Of a stretch of 64,000 nt of DNA, positions 49,362 to 58,741 are shown piece by piece. The notes beneath the pieces were generated by a model. The model saw only the letters and a program-made list of their open reading frames with translations. It did no database searches and was not told the DNA's origin. This stretch comes from Saccharothrix sp. HUAS TT1 (GTDB lineage: Bacteria; Actinomycetota; Actinomycetes; Mycobacteriales; Pseudonocardiaceae), in the NCBI RefSeq assembly GCF_040744945.1, contig NZ_CP160453.1, forward strand, positions 2,914,001 to 2,978,000. The letters run 5' to 3'. The number at the start of each line of letters is the position of its first letter. The stretch's first letter is position 1. Position numbers and translations under genes: made by a program.

Positions 49362-50885
49362 GTGCGCAGTGCGTTGCTGGTGGCCGGCACGACGTCGGAC
49401 GCGGGGAAGAGCGTCCTGGCCGCCGGGCTGTGCCGGTGGCTCATCCGGCGCGGTGTGAAGACCGCGCCGTTCAAGGCGCAGAACATGTCCAACAACTCGG
49501 TCGTGACGCCCGACGGCGGCGAGATCGGCCGCGCGCAGGCCGTGCAGGCCGCCGCGTGCGGGCTGGAGCCGAGCGTGCGGTTCAACCCGGTGCTGCTCAA
49601 ACCGGGCGGCGACCGCAGCTCGCAGGTGGTGGTGCTGGGGCGGGCCGTCGGCGAGGTGTCCGCGCTGTCCTACCGCGAGCGCAAGGCCGAGCTGTTCACC
49701 ACGGTCCTGGCCACCCTGGACGGCCTGCGGGACGACTTCGACGTGGTGGTCTGCGAGGGCGCCGGGTCGCCCGCCGAGATCAACCTCAGGGCGAACGACA
49801 TCGCGAACATGGGCCTGGCGCGGGCCGCCGACCTGCCGGTGCTCGTGGTCGGCGACATCGACCGGGGCGGGGTGTTCGCGCACCTCTTCGGCACCCTGGC
49901 CCTGCTCGACCCGGCCGACCAGGCGCTGGTGGGCGGGTTCGTGGTGAACAAGTTCCGCGGCGACCCGGCGCTGCTCGAACCCGGCCTGCGGCAGCTGCGC
50001 GCGCTGACCGGGCGTCCCGTGCTCGGCGTGCTGCCGTGGCGGGAGGAGCTGTGGCTGGACGCCGAGGACTCGCTGTCCTACGCGGCGGACGGCGTGATCG
50101 GCCGCCCGGAGCCGCCGCGCGGCGACCAGTGGCTGCGGGTGGCCGTGGTGCGGCTGCCGCGGATCTCCAACGCCACCGACGTGGAGGCGCTGGCCTGCGA
50201 ACCGGGTGTGTCGGTGCGGTTCGTCACCGAGCCGTCCCGGCTGGCCGACGCGGACCTCGTGGTGCTGCCCGGGTCGAAGGCCACGGTGGAGGACCTGCGC
50301 TGGCTGCGCGCCACCGGCCTGGCCGACGCGATCGCCGCGCACGACGGGCCGGTGCTCGGCGTCTGCGGCGGGTTCCAGATGCTCGGCCGCGCGATCGAGG
50401 ACGAGGTGGAGTCGCGGGCGGGCGCGGTGGCCGGTCTCGGCCTGCTCGACGTGGACGTGCGGTTCGCGCCGGACAAGACGCTGTCCCGGCCGCGCGGCAG
50501 CGCGTTCGGCGAACCCGTCACCGGTTACGAGATCCACCACGGCGTGGTCACCCGCAACGCCGAGGAGGGCCTGGTCACCCTGCCCGACGGCACGCCCGAG
50601 GGCGCGCTGCGCGGCCGGGTCGCCGGCACGCACTGGCACGGGCTGCTGGAGAACGACGGGTTCCGCCGCGCGCTCCTGCGCTGGGCCGCCGGCCACGCGG
50701 GCCGGGACGGGTTCACCCCCGCGCCGGACGTCGACTTCGCCGGGCGGCGGACCGCGCAGCTCGACCTGCTCGGCGACCTGGTCGCCGACCACCTCGACAC
50801 GGACGCGGTGTGGGCGTTGCTGGCGGGCGGCGCCCCGCCGGGGCTCCCCGTCATCCCTCCCGCGGGTGCTCCGCCTGTCGCTTGA
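49362..50885 (+). CDS. cobQ: Cobyric acid synthase
   Basis: 507 residues. N-terminal ATPase domain with [48 protein letters not shown] and [17 protein letters not shown]-terminal glutamine amidotransferase-like domain with [10 protein letters not shown] and EIHHG. Amidates the corrin ring in adenosylcobalamin synthesis. No other cobalamin genes are near and no cobalamin riboswitch fits the 42-bp gap. GTG 49362 with GAGGGG 5 nt upstream. Confidence 0.95.
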   Translation: MRSALLVAGTTSDAGKSVLAAGLCRWLIRRGVKTAPFKAQNMSNNSVVTPDGGEIGRAQAVQAAACGLEPSVRFNPVLLKPGGDRSSQVVVLGRAVGEVSALSYRERKAELFTTVLATLDGLRDDFDVVVCEGAGSPAEINLRANDIANMGLARAADLPVLVVGDIDRGGVFAHLFGTLALLDPADQALVGGFVVNKFRGDPALLEPGLRQLRALTGRPVLGVLPWREELWLDAEDSLSYAADGVIGRPEPPRGDQWLRVAVVRLPRISNATDVEALACEPGVSVRFVTEPSRLADADLVVLPGSKATVEDLRWLRATGLADAIAAHDGPVLGVCGGFQMLGRAIEDEVESRAGAVAGLGLLDVDVRFAPDKTLSRPRGSAFGEPVTGYEIHHGVVTRNAEEGLVTLPDGTPEGALRGRVAGTHWHGLLENDGFRRALLRWAAGHAGRDGFTPAPDVDFAGRRTAQLDLLGDLVADHLDTDAVWALLAGGAPPGLPVIPPAGAPPVA

Positions 50886-51309
50886 CGACTCCGGACCCGC
50901 GGTGCGCGTGACCGGCAAGTCACGCGTGCGCCACCGGTGGGCGGGGGTGCGTCCGGGCGACCGGGTCCGCGACGGACTGGGTGGTCGCCCGACCGGCAAG
51001 CCGGGGCGAACCACTCACGTCGGGTCGTCGAGGAACCGTGCGGTCGGAAACCGTGCGGTGAGGGATCGTGCGGTGAGGGATCGGGCGGGGTCGTGGTGGA
51101 CGGCGCCGATCAGCAACCGGTCGGGTTGTGGAAGGACGCGCGGACCAGGCTCAACGACACGTCACACCTCCACTCCGGTCTGTTGCTGTGAAAGTACCGG
51201 TGGGGGCGTGGGGGATACGTCACCCGATCGGGGGTGACGGGCCGCCGAACGGGTGTGGCCGCCGGGCCGGGTGGTCACCGGTCGGGCGCGACCGCGTCGT
51301 GCCGGGCGG
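50886..51309. other. Intergenic region with hairpin and 15-bp repeats
   Basis: Hairpin CGCGTGAC / GTCACGCG (50905-50912, 50919-50926) just after cobQ is a likely terminator. Four units of a 15-bp repeat follow at 51031-51090 (AGGAACCGTGCGGTC, GGAAACCGTGCGGTG, AGGGATCGTGCGGTG, AGGGATCGGGCGGGG). No supported gene; short frames give only Cys/Gly echoes of the repeat. Confidence 0.6.
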
Positions 51310-52278
51310 TCACCGGTCGCACGCGAGGACGGCCCAGCCCGGTTCGGCGGGCCGCTCCAGCCACCCGTCCGGCCACTTCCGCCGCACCTCACCGGTCCGG
51401 GTGCGGGCGCCGGCCAGCTTCGCCTCGGTGTGCACGCCGAAGTCCGTGCCGCCCTCGAACACCGCGCCCCGGAACACCGAGTCGCCGAACCGGACCCGCC
51501 GGAAGTCCGCCAGGTCGCGGAAGCACGTCTCGCGGAAGTCCGCGACGCCGGTGACCTCGGTGCCGCGGAACGTCGCCTGCCCGAAGAACGTGGTGCCCGC
51601 GAACGACGCCGACCTGATCCGCGCGTGCGTCAGCGTCGGCTTCACCAGCGTGGCGTTGGACAGGTCGAGCGCGATGTCCGCCCAGAACGCCTCGGGCCGG
51701 TCCGGGCGCAGGTGGGACGCGAGCAGCGCGGTCGCGGTCTGCCGCACCTCCAGCTCCTGGAACCGGTGCGCGTCGCGCGGCCCGACCCGCGTCCTGGCCC
51801 GCGCCTCCGGCGGCGGGGTGAACGGCATCCGCAGGTAGGCGCAGACCAGGTTGACGATGGTCTGCCGGTGGGCGGGGTTGTCCTGCGCCAACCGCTCCAG
51901 CGCGTACAGCCCGGCCAGCCGCACCGGCGCCTTGTCGCTGCCGAGCTGGTCGGCGGCCTTGCCGTACAGCTCGGTGACGCGGCGCTCGGTCGCGTCGTGG
52001 TCCTTCTGCGCCAGGTCCAGCTCGGTGTACCGCTGGCGGCGGGCGGTCAGCAGCAGCGCCGCCGCGCCGCCGGTGCCGAGCACGATGCCGGAGGCGGTGC
52101 GGACGACGTCCAGCCGCACCCCGTCGCGCGGGTCACCCGACCCGAGGGTCAGCAGCAGGACCACGACGGACGCCGACGCCAGGACGGCCAGCCCGACGGC
52201 CCAGAGCACGATCGTCCTGGCCGACAGCACGCGGTGCTCCACGACGTACAGCAGACCGACCCGCGGCCGGGCCGTCAA
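51310..52278 (-). CDS. Pentapeptide-repeat membrane protein
   Basis: 322 residues. Two N-terminal membrane helices (about 18-45 and 62-80), a soluble helical part, then pentapeptide-type repeats A(D/N)(L/F)xx from about 220 to 290 (ATLVKPTLTHARIRSASFAG..FFGQATFRG..ADFRETCFRDLADF). Forms a right-handed beta-helix; function unknown. TTG 52276-52278 abuts the upstream stop (TGATTG), so translation is probably coupled to the EamA gene; a downstream GTG is possible. Confidence 0.78.
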   Translation of the reverse strand: MTARPRVGLLYVVEHRVLSARTIVLWAVGLAVLASASVVVLLLTLGSGDPRDGVRLDVVRTASGIVLGTGGAAALLLTARRQRYTELDLAQKDHDATERRVTELYGKAADQLGSDKAPVRLAGLYALERLAQDNPAHRQTIVNLVCAYLRMPFTPPPEARARTRVGPRDAHRFQELEVRQTATALLASHLRPDRPEAFWADIALDLSNATLVKPTLTHARIRSASFAGTTFFGQATFRGTEVTGVADFRETCFRDLADFRRVRFGDSVFRGAVFEGGTDFGVHTEAKLAGARTRTGEVRRKWPDGWLERPAEPGWAVLACDR

Positions 52279-53184
52279 TCACCGGACACGGTGGAAGGAC
52301 CGGCTCTCCACGGGCGCCCCGGGACGGTCGCCGCGCGGCTTCACGGTGGTCGCCGCCATGCCGACGATCACGAGCGCCGCCGCGCCGAGCCGGACCGCGG
52401 TGACGGCCTCGTCCAGCAGCAGCCAGCCCGACAGCATCCCGGCCACCGGCACCAGCAGCGCGAACGGCACTACGGCGCTCGCCTCGTACGTCCGCAGCAG
52501 CAGGTTCCACAGGCCGAACCCGAGCAGCGTCGACACCCAGGCGATGAACAGGATCGCGCCGACGCCGGTCCAGCTCAGCCCGCGCAGCGCGGCCAGGTCC
52601 GCGGCCGGCCCCTCGAACACCAGCGACAGCCCCAGCAGCGGCAGCACGGCCAGCGCGCTGACCCACACGATGAAGTTGATCGGGTCCGGCGGCCGGGCGT
52701 AGCGGGTGGCGACGTTCGCCAGCCCCCACGCCACCGCGCCGAGCACCACCAGCAGGAACGCCGAGATCGGGCTGCTCACGCCGTAGTCGACGGCGATCAC
52801 CACGATCCCGGCCGCCGCCACGCCCATCCCCAGCAGCTGCACGGGCCGCGGCCGTTCGCGCAGCAGCACGGCGGCGAACAGGACGGTGAAGAACACCTGG
52901 CTCTGCAGCACGAGGGACGACAACCCGGCGGGCATCCCGGCGGCCATCCCGACGAACACCAGCCCGAACTTGACCACGCCGAGCGCCAGCGCCACCGCGG
53001 CGACCCACTTCCACGCCACCTTGGGCCGGCCGACGAACCACAGCGCGGGCACGGCGGCGGCCAGGAACCTCAGCGCCGAGAAGAACAGCGGCGGGAAGTC
53101 GCGCAGCCCCACCTTGATGACGACGAAGTTGACGCCCCAGATGGTGGCGACGAGCACCGCGACGGCGACGTGACGTGGTTTCAC
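52279..53184 (-). CDS. EamA/DMT family transporter
   Basis: 301 residues, ten helices in two EamA repeats (VLVATIWGVNFVVIKVGLRD; GAVAWGLANVATRYA). Likely exporter of amino acids or metabolites. GTG 53182-53184 is preferred; GTG 53206-53208 is in frame but lies directly after TAAACA. Divergent from a LysR regulator, the usual pairing. Confidence 0.88.
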   Translation of the reverse strand: MKPRHVAVAVLVATIWGVNFVVIKVGLRDFPPLFFSALRFLAAAVPALWFVGRPKVAWKWVAAVALALGVVKFGLVFVGMAAGMPAGLSSLVLQSQVFFTVLFAAVLLRERPRPVQLLGMGVAAAGIVVIAVDYGVSSPISAFLLVVLGAVAWGLANVATRYARPPDPINFIVWVSALAVLPLLGLSLVFEGPAADLAALRGLSWTGVGAILFIAWVSTLLGFGLWNLLLRTYEASAVVPFALLVPVAGMLSGWLLLDEAVTAVRLGAAALVIVGMAATTVKPRGDRPGAPVESRSFHRVR

Positions 53185-53209
53185 GGCACCGAGTCTCGGC
53201 GGCCGCACT

Positions 53210-53250
53210 GTTTAGGACCAGCGATGAGTTGTGAACACTTGGGTTTAGGA
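53210..53250. promoter_or_regulatory. Direct repeat GTTTAGGA between EamA and LysR genes
   Basis: GTTTAGGA at 53210-53217 and 53243-53250, 33 bp apart (three helical turns). The second overlaps the -10-like TAGGAT (53246-53251) that stands 12 nt before the LysR ATG. Candidate LysR operator and autoregulation site. Confidence 0.5.
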
Positions 53251-53257
53251 TCGCTAC

Positions 53258-54214
53258 ATGTTGGACCTCGGGCGACTTCGCGCCCTGCACGCGGTGGCGC
53301 AGCACGGCTCGGTCGGCGCGGCGGCCACGGCGTTGGGCTACACGCCGTCGGCGGTGTCGCAGCAGATCGCCAAGCTGGAGCGGGAGACCCGCACCACGCT
53401 GCTGGAACGCCGGGGGCGCGGCGTCGTGCTGACCGACGCGGCGCACCTGCTGTCGGCCACCGCCGGGCAGGTGCTGGCGCTGGTCGAGCACGCCGAGGTG
53501 GCGTTGGAGGAGCAGCGCGGCGCGGCCGTCGGCGAGCTGCGGGTCGGCGCGTTCGCCACCGCCGCCCGCGGCCTGCTGCCCGCGGCGCTCGTGCGGCTGG
53601 CCGAGCACCACCCGCAGCTGGACGTGCGGCTGGTCGAGCTGGACCCGCCGGACTGCCTGGAGGCGGTGGCGCGCGGCGAGCTGGACCTGGCCGTCACGCA
53701 CGACTGGGTGAACGCGCCGCTGGCCGTGCCCGACCCGGTGTCCCGGGTGCGGTTGGGCGAGGACGTGGCCGACGTGCTGCTGCCCGCCGGCCACCCGCTG
53801 GCCGGGCGGGAGTCGGTCGTGCCGGAGGACCTGGCGGGGGAGCGGTGGATCTGCCAGCCCGAGGGCACGATCTGCCACGACTGGCTGGTCAACACCTTCC
53901 GCGGCGCGGGCATGGAGCCCGACCTGGCCTACCGGATCGCCGAGTACGAGACGCAGCTGGTGCTGCTGGCCAAGGGGATCGGGGTGGCGCTGCTGCCGAG
54001 GCTGGGGCGCGGCGCGCTGCCGGACTCGGTGCGCGCGGTGCCGTTCCGGCCGACGCCGACGCGGCGGGTGTTCGCGGTGTGGCGCACGCAGGCGACGCGG
54101 CGGCCCGCCGTCACGGCGACGGTGGCGGCGTTGCGGGACTGCTGGGACCGGCGCGAGGTGGCCCGGGTCGCGGGCGCGACGCCGGTTGGTCAAGCTGGTC
54201 GTGAGGTTGGGTAA
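53258..54214 (+). CDS. LysR family transcriptional regulator
   Basis: 318 residues. N-terminal winged HTH LGRLRALHAVAQHGSVGAAATALGYTPSAVSQQIAKLE, then a LysR substrate-binding domain. Probably controls the divergent EamA transporter. ATG 53258 with -10-like TAGGAT 12 nt upstream, no ribosome binding site: leaderless. Confidence 0.9.
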   Translation: MLDLGRLRALHAVAQHGSVGAAATALGYTPSAVSQQIAKLERETRTTLLERRGRGVVLTDAAHLLSATAGQVLALVEHAEVALEEQRGAAVGELRVGAFATAARGLLPAALVRLAEHHPQLDVRLVELDPPDCLEAVARGELDLAVTHDWVNAPLAVPDPVSRVRLGEDVADVLLPAGHPLAGRESVVPEDLAGERWICQPEGTICHDWLVNTFRGAGMEPDLAYRIAEYETQLVLLAKGIGVALLPRLGRGALPDSVRAVPFRPTPTRRVFAVWRTQATRRPAVTATVAALRDCWDRREVARVAGATPVGQAGREVG

Positions 54215-54329
54215 CGATCGGGCATCCCACCGTTGCGGTTCGCCCGGTCGCGACGAGTATCGGGGTGGGTCCTGGGGTCGCTCCGGCGTGTCGTCCGGAG
54301 CCCGAGGGTTCTTCCGAGCCCTCCACCAA

Positions 54330-54369
54330 GGGGGCCTCCCGTGGAAATCCGCCGCCGTGGGAGGTCCCC
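54330..54369. terminator. Hairpin between convergent LysR and GntR genes
   Basis: GGGGGCCTCCC (54330-54340) / GGGAGGTCCCC (54359-54369), one mismatch. Nothing else is evident in 54215-54430. Confidence 0.5.
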
Positions 54370-54430
54370 GCCCGCCCCGCTCGTCCTGTCGGCCCGTCAG
54401 TCCCGCCGTCCCGCCGTCCCACTCGCCCGG

Positions 54431-55102
54431 TCAGTCCTTGTGCCGCTCCAGCAGGTCCTCCAGGAAGCCCCCCGCCTCGGCGGCGGCCCGGGCGGCGTCG
54501 CGGTCGCGGACCGCGTCGAGCAGCCCGGCGTGCGACACGTGGTCGTCCTCGTGGTCGGTCTCCACGGTGGCCGTGATGCTGGCCCGCACCGCCTCGGTGA
54601 GCCCCTGGTACAGCTCGGCCAGCAGGGTGTTGTGCGAGCACTGGACGAGCAGCACGTGGAAGGCGGTGTCCCGCTCCACCAGCCGCGCCCAGTCCTTGGC
54701 GGCCAGCGCCTCGTCCCGCTCGGTCAGCAGCCCCTCCAGCCTGCGCAGCTCCTCGTCGGTGCGGTGGGACGCGGCCAGCCGGGCGCCCTCCACCTCCAGC
54801 GTCCGGCGCACCTGCAGGACGTCGCGCAGCTCGCTGCCGCACATCCGGCGGACCGCGCCGGACAGCTCGCTGGTCGCCCGGACGAACGTGCCGTCCCCCT
54901 GGCGCACCTCCAGCAGGCCCGCGTGGGACAACGCGCGCACCGCTTCCCGCACGGTGTTGCGACCGACACCCAGGGCGGTGACCAGCTCCGGTTCGGGCGG
55001 GATGCGGCGGCCGACCGGCCACTCACCGGCGGCGATCGCCCCCCTCATCTGGTCGATCACCTGGTCGACGAGCCCGGCCCGCCGAGTAGTGGCCAACGGC
55101 AC
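54431..55102 (-). CDS. FadR-type GntR transcriptional regulator
   Basis: 223 residues. Winged HTH LVDQVIDQMRGAIAAGEWPVGRRIPPEPELVTALGVGRNTVREAVRAL and FCD all-helical ligand domain (HxxxC-type metal pocket RDTAFHVLLVQCSHN). GTG 55100-55102 with AAAGG upstream. Divergent from the MFS gene, which it probably controls. Confidence 0.9.
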   Translation of the reverse strand: MPLATTRRAGLVDQVIDQMRGAIAAGEWPVGRRIPPEPELVTALGVGRNTVREAVRALSHAGLLEVRQGDGTFVRATSELSGAVRRMCGSELRDVLQVRRTLEVEGARLAASHRTDEELRRLEGLLTERDEALAAKDWARLVERDTAFHVLLVQCSHNTLLAELYQGLTEAVRASITATVETDHEDDHVSHAGLLDAVRDRDAARAAAEAGGFLEDLLERHKD

Positions 55103-55149
55103 AGCGTCATCCTTTCATCCGAACATCCCATGTCTGCGATAGTGGGCCG

Positions 55150-56445
55150 GTGCCAATCCAGCAGACCCGGCCAGATCGGTCACCGTCGAACGCCAACACT
55201 GCCACCGAACGCGGTGCGAGTGCGACGGTCGCCGACCATCCTGGCCGCACCGCTGCCGGTGAGGCCCGCCGGAACCGCCAAGTTGCCCTGGTCGGCAGCA
55301 CCCTGTTGGCGATCGGCGTAGCGCTGGCCGCGGCCAACCTGCGCCCCGCCGTCACCAGCCTGGCCTCCGTGCTCGGCGACGTCCGCGCCTCGCTCGGCGT
55401 CTCGACCGCGTGGACGAGCTTGCTGACCGCGGTGCCCACGCTGTGCTTCGGCTTCGCCGCCTTCCTCGCGCCCTGGCTGGGTCGTCGCCTCGGCGTGGCG
55501 CGCGCTGTCGCGCTGTCGTTGCTGGTGCTCACGGTCGGCTTGGTGCTGCGGGTGGTGGACGGCCCGGCGGCGGTGCTCGGCGGCACGTTCATCGCGTGCG
55601 CGGGCATCGCGGTGTGCAACGTGCTGATCCCGGTGGTCGTGAAGGACTCGTTCCCCGACCGGGTCGGCCTGGTGACCGGCGTGTACACGGCCGCCCTGGC
55701 GGCGGGCGCGGCGGCCGGGGCGGCGTTCACGCCCGGTCTGGAGTCGGCGTTCGGCTCGTGGCGACTGGCCGTCGGCGCCTGGGCGTTCCTGTCGCTGGCC
55801 GCGCTGGTGGTGTGGCTGGCCGGTGCGCGGCACGGGCTGTCGGTCACCCGGCCGGGCCCGCGTCCGGCGGCTGCCGGGCGGTCGCTGTTCCGCAGCCCGC
55901 TGGCCTGGGTGATCACGGTGTTCTTCGGCCTGCAGTCGCTGCTGGCCTACACGGTCATGGGCTGGCTGCCGCAGATCCTCGGCGACGCCGGGGTGGACCG
56001 CACGACGGCCGGGCTGCTGCTGGCCATCACGATGGTGCTCGGCGTGCCGGTGAGCCTGATCGTCCCGCCGCTGGCGGCCCGGCGGCCCAGCCAGTCGGGG
56101 CTGGTGCTGGTGCTGGGCGCGCTGTCGGTGCTGGGCGTGCTGGGGCTCGCGCTGGCGCCCGCCGCCGCGCCCGGCCTGTGGGTCGTGCTGATCGGCGTCG
56201 GCATGGGCATCTTCCCGCTCGCGCTGGTGATGATCTCGCTGCGCACGTCGTCCGGGGCGGACACGGCGCGGCTGTCCGCGATGGCGCAGAGCATCGGCTA
56301 CCTGATCTCGGCCTCCGGGCCGTTCGCGTTCGGCGTGCTGCGCGGCGCGACGGGCGGCTGGACGGTGTCGATGCTGGTCCTGGTCGGGTTGCTGGTCGTG
56401 CTGACCGCGCTCGGGTGGGTCGCGGGACGCCCTCGGACGGTGTGA
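55150..56445 (+). CDS. MFS transporter, CynX/NimT type
   Basis: 431 residues, twelve helices after a ~40-residue charged leader. NLRPAVTSLASVLGDVR and the second-half pattern match the cyanate/nitrite-type MFS exporters. GATAGT begins 12 nt before GTG 55150; leaderless start likely. Substrate unknown; the divergent GntR protein suggests induction by an acidic ligand. Confidence 0.88.
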   Translation: MPIQQTRPDRSPSNANTATERGASATVADHPGRTAAGEARRNRQVALVGSTLLAIGVALAAANLRPAVTSLASVLGDVRASLGVSTAWTSLLTAVPTLCFGFAAFLAPWLGRRLGVARAVALSLLVLTVGLVLRVVDGPAAVLGGTFIACAGIAVCNVLIPVVVKDSFPDRVGLVTGVYTAALAAGAAAGAAFTPGLESAFGSWRLAVGAWAFLSLAALVVWLAGARHGLSVTRPGPRPAAAGRSLFRSPLAWVITVFFGLQSLLAYTVMGWLPQILGDAGVDRTTAGLLLAITMVLGVPVSLIVPPLAARRPSQSGLVLVLGALSVLGVLGLALAPAAAPGLWVVLIGVGMGIFPLALVMISLRTSSGADTARLSAMAQSIGYLISASGPFAFGVLRGATGGWTVSMLVLVGLLVVLTALGWVAGRPRTV

Positions 56446-56525
56446 ACCGGTCCGGGCCGATCCGAGCCGGTTTGGGTGTTAACGACTCGTGGCGCCGGTG
56501 CGATGTGTCGGTTACGGATACGAAC

Positions 56526-56569
56526 GGCGGGAGACCCGGCCGCGCGAGGGGTTGGCCGGGTCTCCCGCC
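56526..56569. terminator. Bidirectional terminator between MFS and mtr
   Basis: Perfect 16-bp stem GGCGGGAGACCCGGCC (56526-56541) / 56554-56569 with a 12-nt loop between two convergent genes. Confidence 0.85.
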
Positions 56570-56604
56570 GAGACCCCGTCCGGTGCTCCGTCCAGTGCTC
56601 CCGC

Positions 56605-57981
56605 TCAGTGCTCCAGGGGCAGGTTGAGCAGCGCGTTCTCGATGACCTCCGGCATCGCCGGGTGGATCCAGTACTGGCCGCGCGCCATCGTCCCCGCGTC
56701 CAGGCCGAAGCTCATCGCCTGGATGACCGGCTGGATCACCGTCGACGCCTGCGGCCCGAGCACGTGCGCGCCGAGGATCCGGCCCGTGGTCGGGTCGGCC
56801 AGGACCTTCGCGAACCCGGTCGTGTCCTCCATCGCCCAGCCGTACGCGATGGACGCGTAGGCCTGCGACGCCGCCACGTACCGGACACCGCGCTCGACGG
56901 CCTGCTCCTCGGTCAGCCCGACCGACGCCACCTGCGGCGACGAGAACACCGCCGCCGGCACGAACCGGTGGTCCGAGGCGATCGGCTCGTCCGGGTGCAG
57001 CAGGTTGTGCTGCACGACCCGCGCCTCGTGGTTGGCCACGTGCTTGAGCTGGTACTCCGAGCTGACGTCGCCCAGCGCGTAGACGCCCTCGACAGACGTG
57101 CGCTGGTGCTCGTCCACGACCACGCGGCCGTCCGGGTGCAGCTCGACGCCGGTGGCGGCCAGGTCCAGCAGGTCGGAGTTCGGCGTCCGGCCGACCGCGA
57201 CCAGCAGCTCCTCGGACTCGACCACCTCCGCGCCGTCCGGGCCCTCCAGGTGCAGCCGCACGACGCCGTCGACCCGCTCGGCCCGCACCGCCTTGCGCCG
57301 CAGCCGCACGTCCCACTTCTGCGACGCGACCTCGGTGAACCGGGTCGCGACCTCGCGGTCCTCGTGCCGCAGGAGCAGGTCCGACCGCCCGACCACGGTC
57401 ACCGCCACGCCGAACGACGAGAACACGTGCGCGAACTCGGCCGCCACGAAGCCGCTGCCCAGGATGGTGAGGCGAGGGGGCAGGGCGTCGAGCCGCATGA
57501 CCGTGTCGCTGGTGTGGTAGCCGACCGACTCCAGGTCGGCCACGTCGGGCAGCACGGGGCGGCTGCCGGCGGCGATCACGAACCGGTCGGCGGTGATCAC
57601 CTCGCCGGTGCCGGTGTCGAGGGTCTTCGGACCGGTGAACCGGGCCGTGCCCTCGTAGACGGTGACGTTCGCGTTCTCCTCGGCCCGCCAGTGGCGGCCG
57701 CCCGCGGAGATGGGGTCGATCCGGCCGAAGATCCGGTCGCGCACGTCGGTCCACCGCACGCCGTCCAGGTGGGCGTCCACGCCCAGCCGCGCGCCCGAGG
57801 AGGGTGCGGCGGCGACGTCGGCGGTGTGCACGAACATCTTCGTGGGGATGCACCCGACGTTCAGGCACGTGCCGCCGAAGACGCCCTTCTCCACGATCGC
57901 GATCTTCCAACCGGCGAACCGCTCGTCCGCGATCGAGTTGCCGGAACCGGTGCCGATGATGACCAGGTCGAAGTGCCTCAC
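56605..57981 (-). CDS. mtr: Mycothione reductase
   Basis: 458 residues. FAD fold IIGTGSGNSI, redox-active pair GGTCLNVGCIPTKM, NAD(P)H fold ILGSGFVAAEFAHVF, and C-terminal HPAMPEVIENALL with the catalytic His-Glu. Reduces mycothiol disulfide, so the host makes mycothiol, an actinobacterial hallmark. GTG 57979-57981 gives VRHFDLVIIG. Confidence 0.94.
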   Translation of the reverse strand: MRHFDLVIIGTGSGNSIADERFAGWKIAIVEKGVFGGTCLNVGCIPTKMFVHTADVAAAPSSGARLGVDAHLDGVRWTDVRDRIFGRIDPISAGGRHWRAEENANVTVYEGTARFTGPKTLDTGTGEVITADRFVIAAGSRPVLPDVADLESVGYHTSDTVMRLDALPPRLTILGSGFVAAEFAHVFSSFGVAVTVVGRSDLLLRHEDREVATRFTEVASQKWDVRLRRKAVRAERVDGVVRLHLEGPDGAEVVESEELLVAVGRTPNSDLLDLAATGVELHPDGRVVVDEHQRTSVEGVYALGDVSSEYQLKHVANHEARVVQHNLLHPDEPIASDHRFVPAAVFSSPQVASVGLTEEQAVERGVRYVAASQAYASIAYGWAMEDTTGFAKVLADPTTGRILGAHVLGPQASTVIQPVIQAMSFGLDAGTMARGQYWIHPAMPEVIENALLNLPLEH

Positions 57982-58019
57982 GTCGTGCTGCAACCCATCG
58001 GGTGAGGTGCTTGTTCCCG

Positions 58020-58547
58020 TCAGTGGGCGTAGGTGGGGGTGAGGACCGCGCGGGCCAGGGTGTGGAAGGCCAGGTTGAAGCTGACCACGGCGGGCGAGGC
58101 GTCGCCGTCGACGTCCAGCTCCTCGACGTCCACCGCGTGCACGACGAAGTAGTAGCGGTGCACCTGGTCGCCGGGCGGCGGGGCGGCGCCGCCGAACGCG
58201 CGGGCGCCGAAGTCGCTGCGCACGTGGAACGCGCCGGCGGGCAGCGTGTCGTCCGAGGCGCCCGCGCCGGTGTCGAGGGAGGTGACGGACGCCGGGATGT
58301 TCACCGCGACCCAGTGCCAGAAACCGGACGGGGTGGGCGCGTCCGGGTCGAAGCACGTCACCACGAAGCTCTTGGTCCCCTCCGGGAAACCGGACCAGCT
58401 CAGCTGGGGCGAGGTGTTGCCGCCCTCGAAGACCTGGGCCTCGGGGAGCGCCTGGCCGTCCTCGACGTCGGTCGAGCCGACGGTGAACGACGCCACCTGC
58501 GGCAGCAGCGAGTAGGGGTCGGGAGCGACGGGGCGCTCGATGCTCAT
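58020..58547 (-). CDS. YbhB/YbcL family PEBP protein
   Basis: 175 residues. PEBP ligand-site blocks [35 protein letters not shown] and [11 protein letters not shown]. Binds anionic ligands; role unclear. ATG 58545-58547 with GGAGGT at the right distance. Confidence 0.93.
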   Translation of the reverse strand: MSIERPVAPDPYSLLPQVASFTVGSTDVEDGQALPEAQVFEGGNTSPQLSWSGFPEGTKSFVVTCFDPDAPTPSGFWHWVAVNIPASVTSLDTGAGASDDTLPAGAFHVRSDFGARAFGGAAPPPGDQVHRYYFVVHAVDVEELDVDGDASPAVVSFNLAFHTLARAVLTPTYAH

Positions 58548-58741
58548 CGGGACCTCCACACGTGATCTTGCGGGCCTGACCTGGACGACCCTATCGCTGG
58601 GGTGACGTGCGTGCAGTGAGGGCTGAGCGGGGGTGGGTGATCGGGAAGGGAGGGGGTGGAGGGGTTTGCCGAGGCGTGAAGTCGTGGTGAACGTCCGGGG
58701 CTCGGCGGGGTCGCGCGGAGTCGGCCGATCGAGAATTCGGT

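Noticed and set aside
50937..51191. Small frame with repeated CGEG-type cysteine units
   Set aside because: The cysteine pattern comes from the 15-bp DNA repeat; no ribosome binding site or family match.
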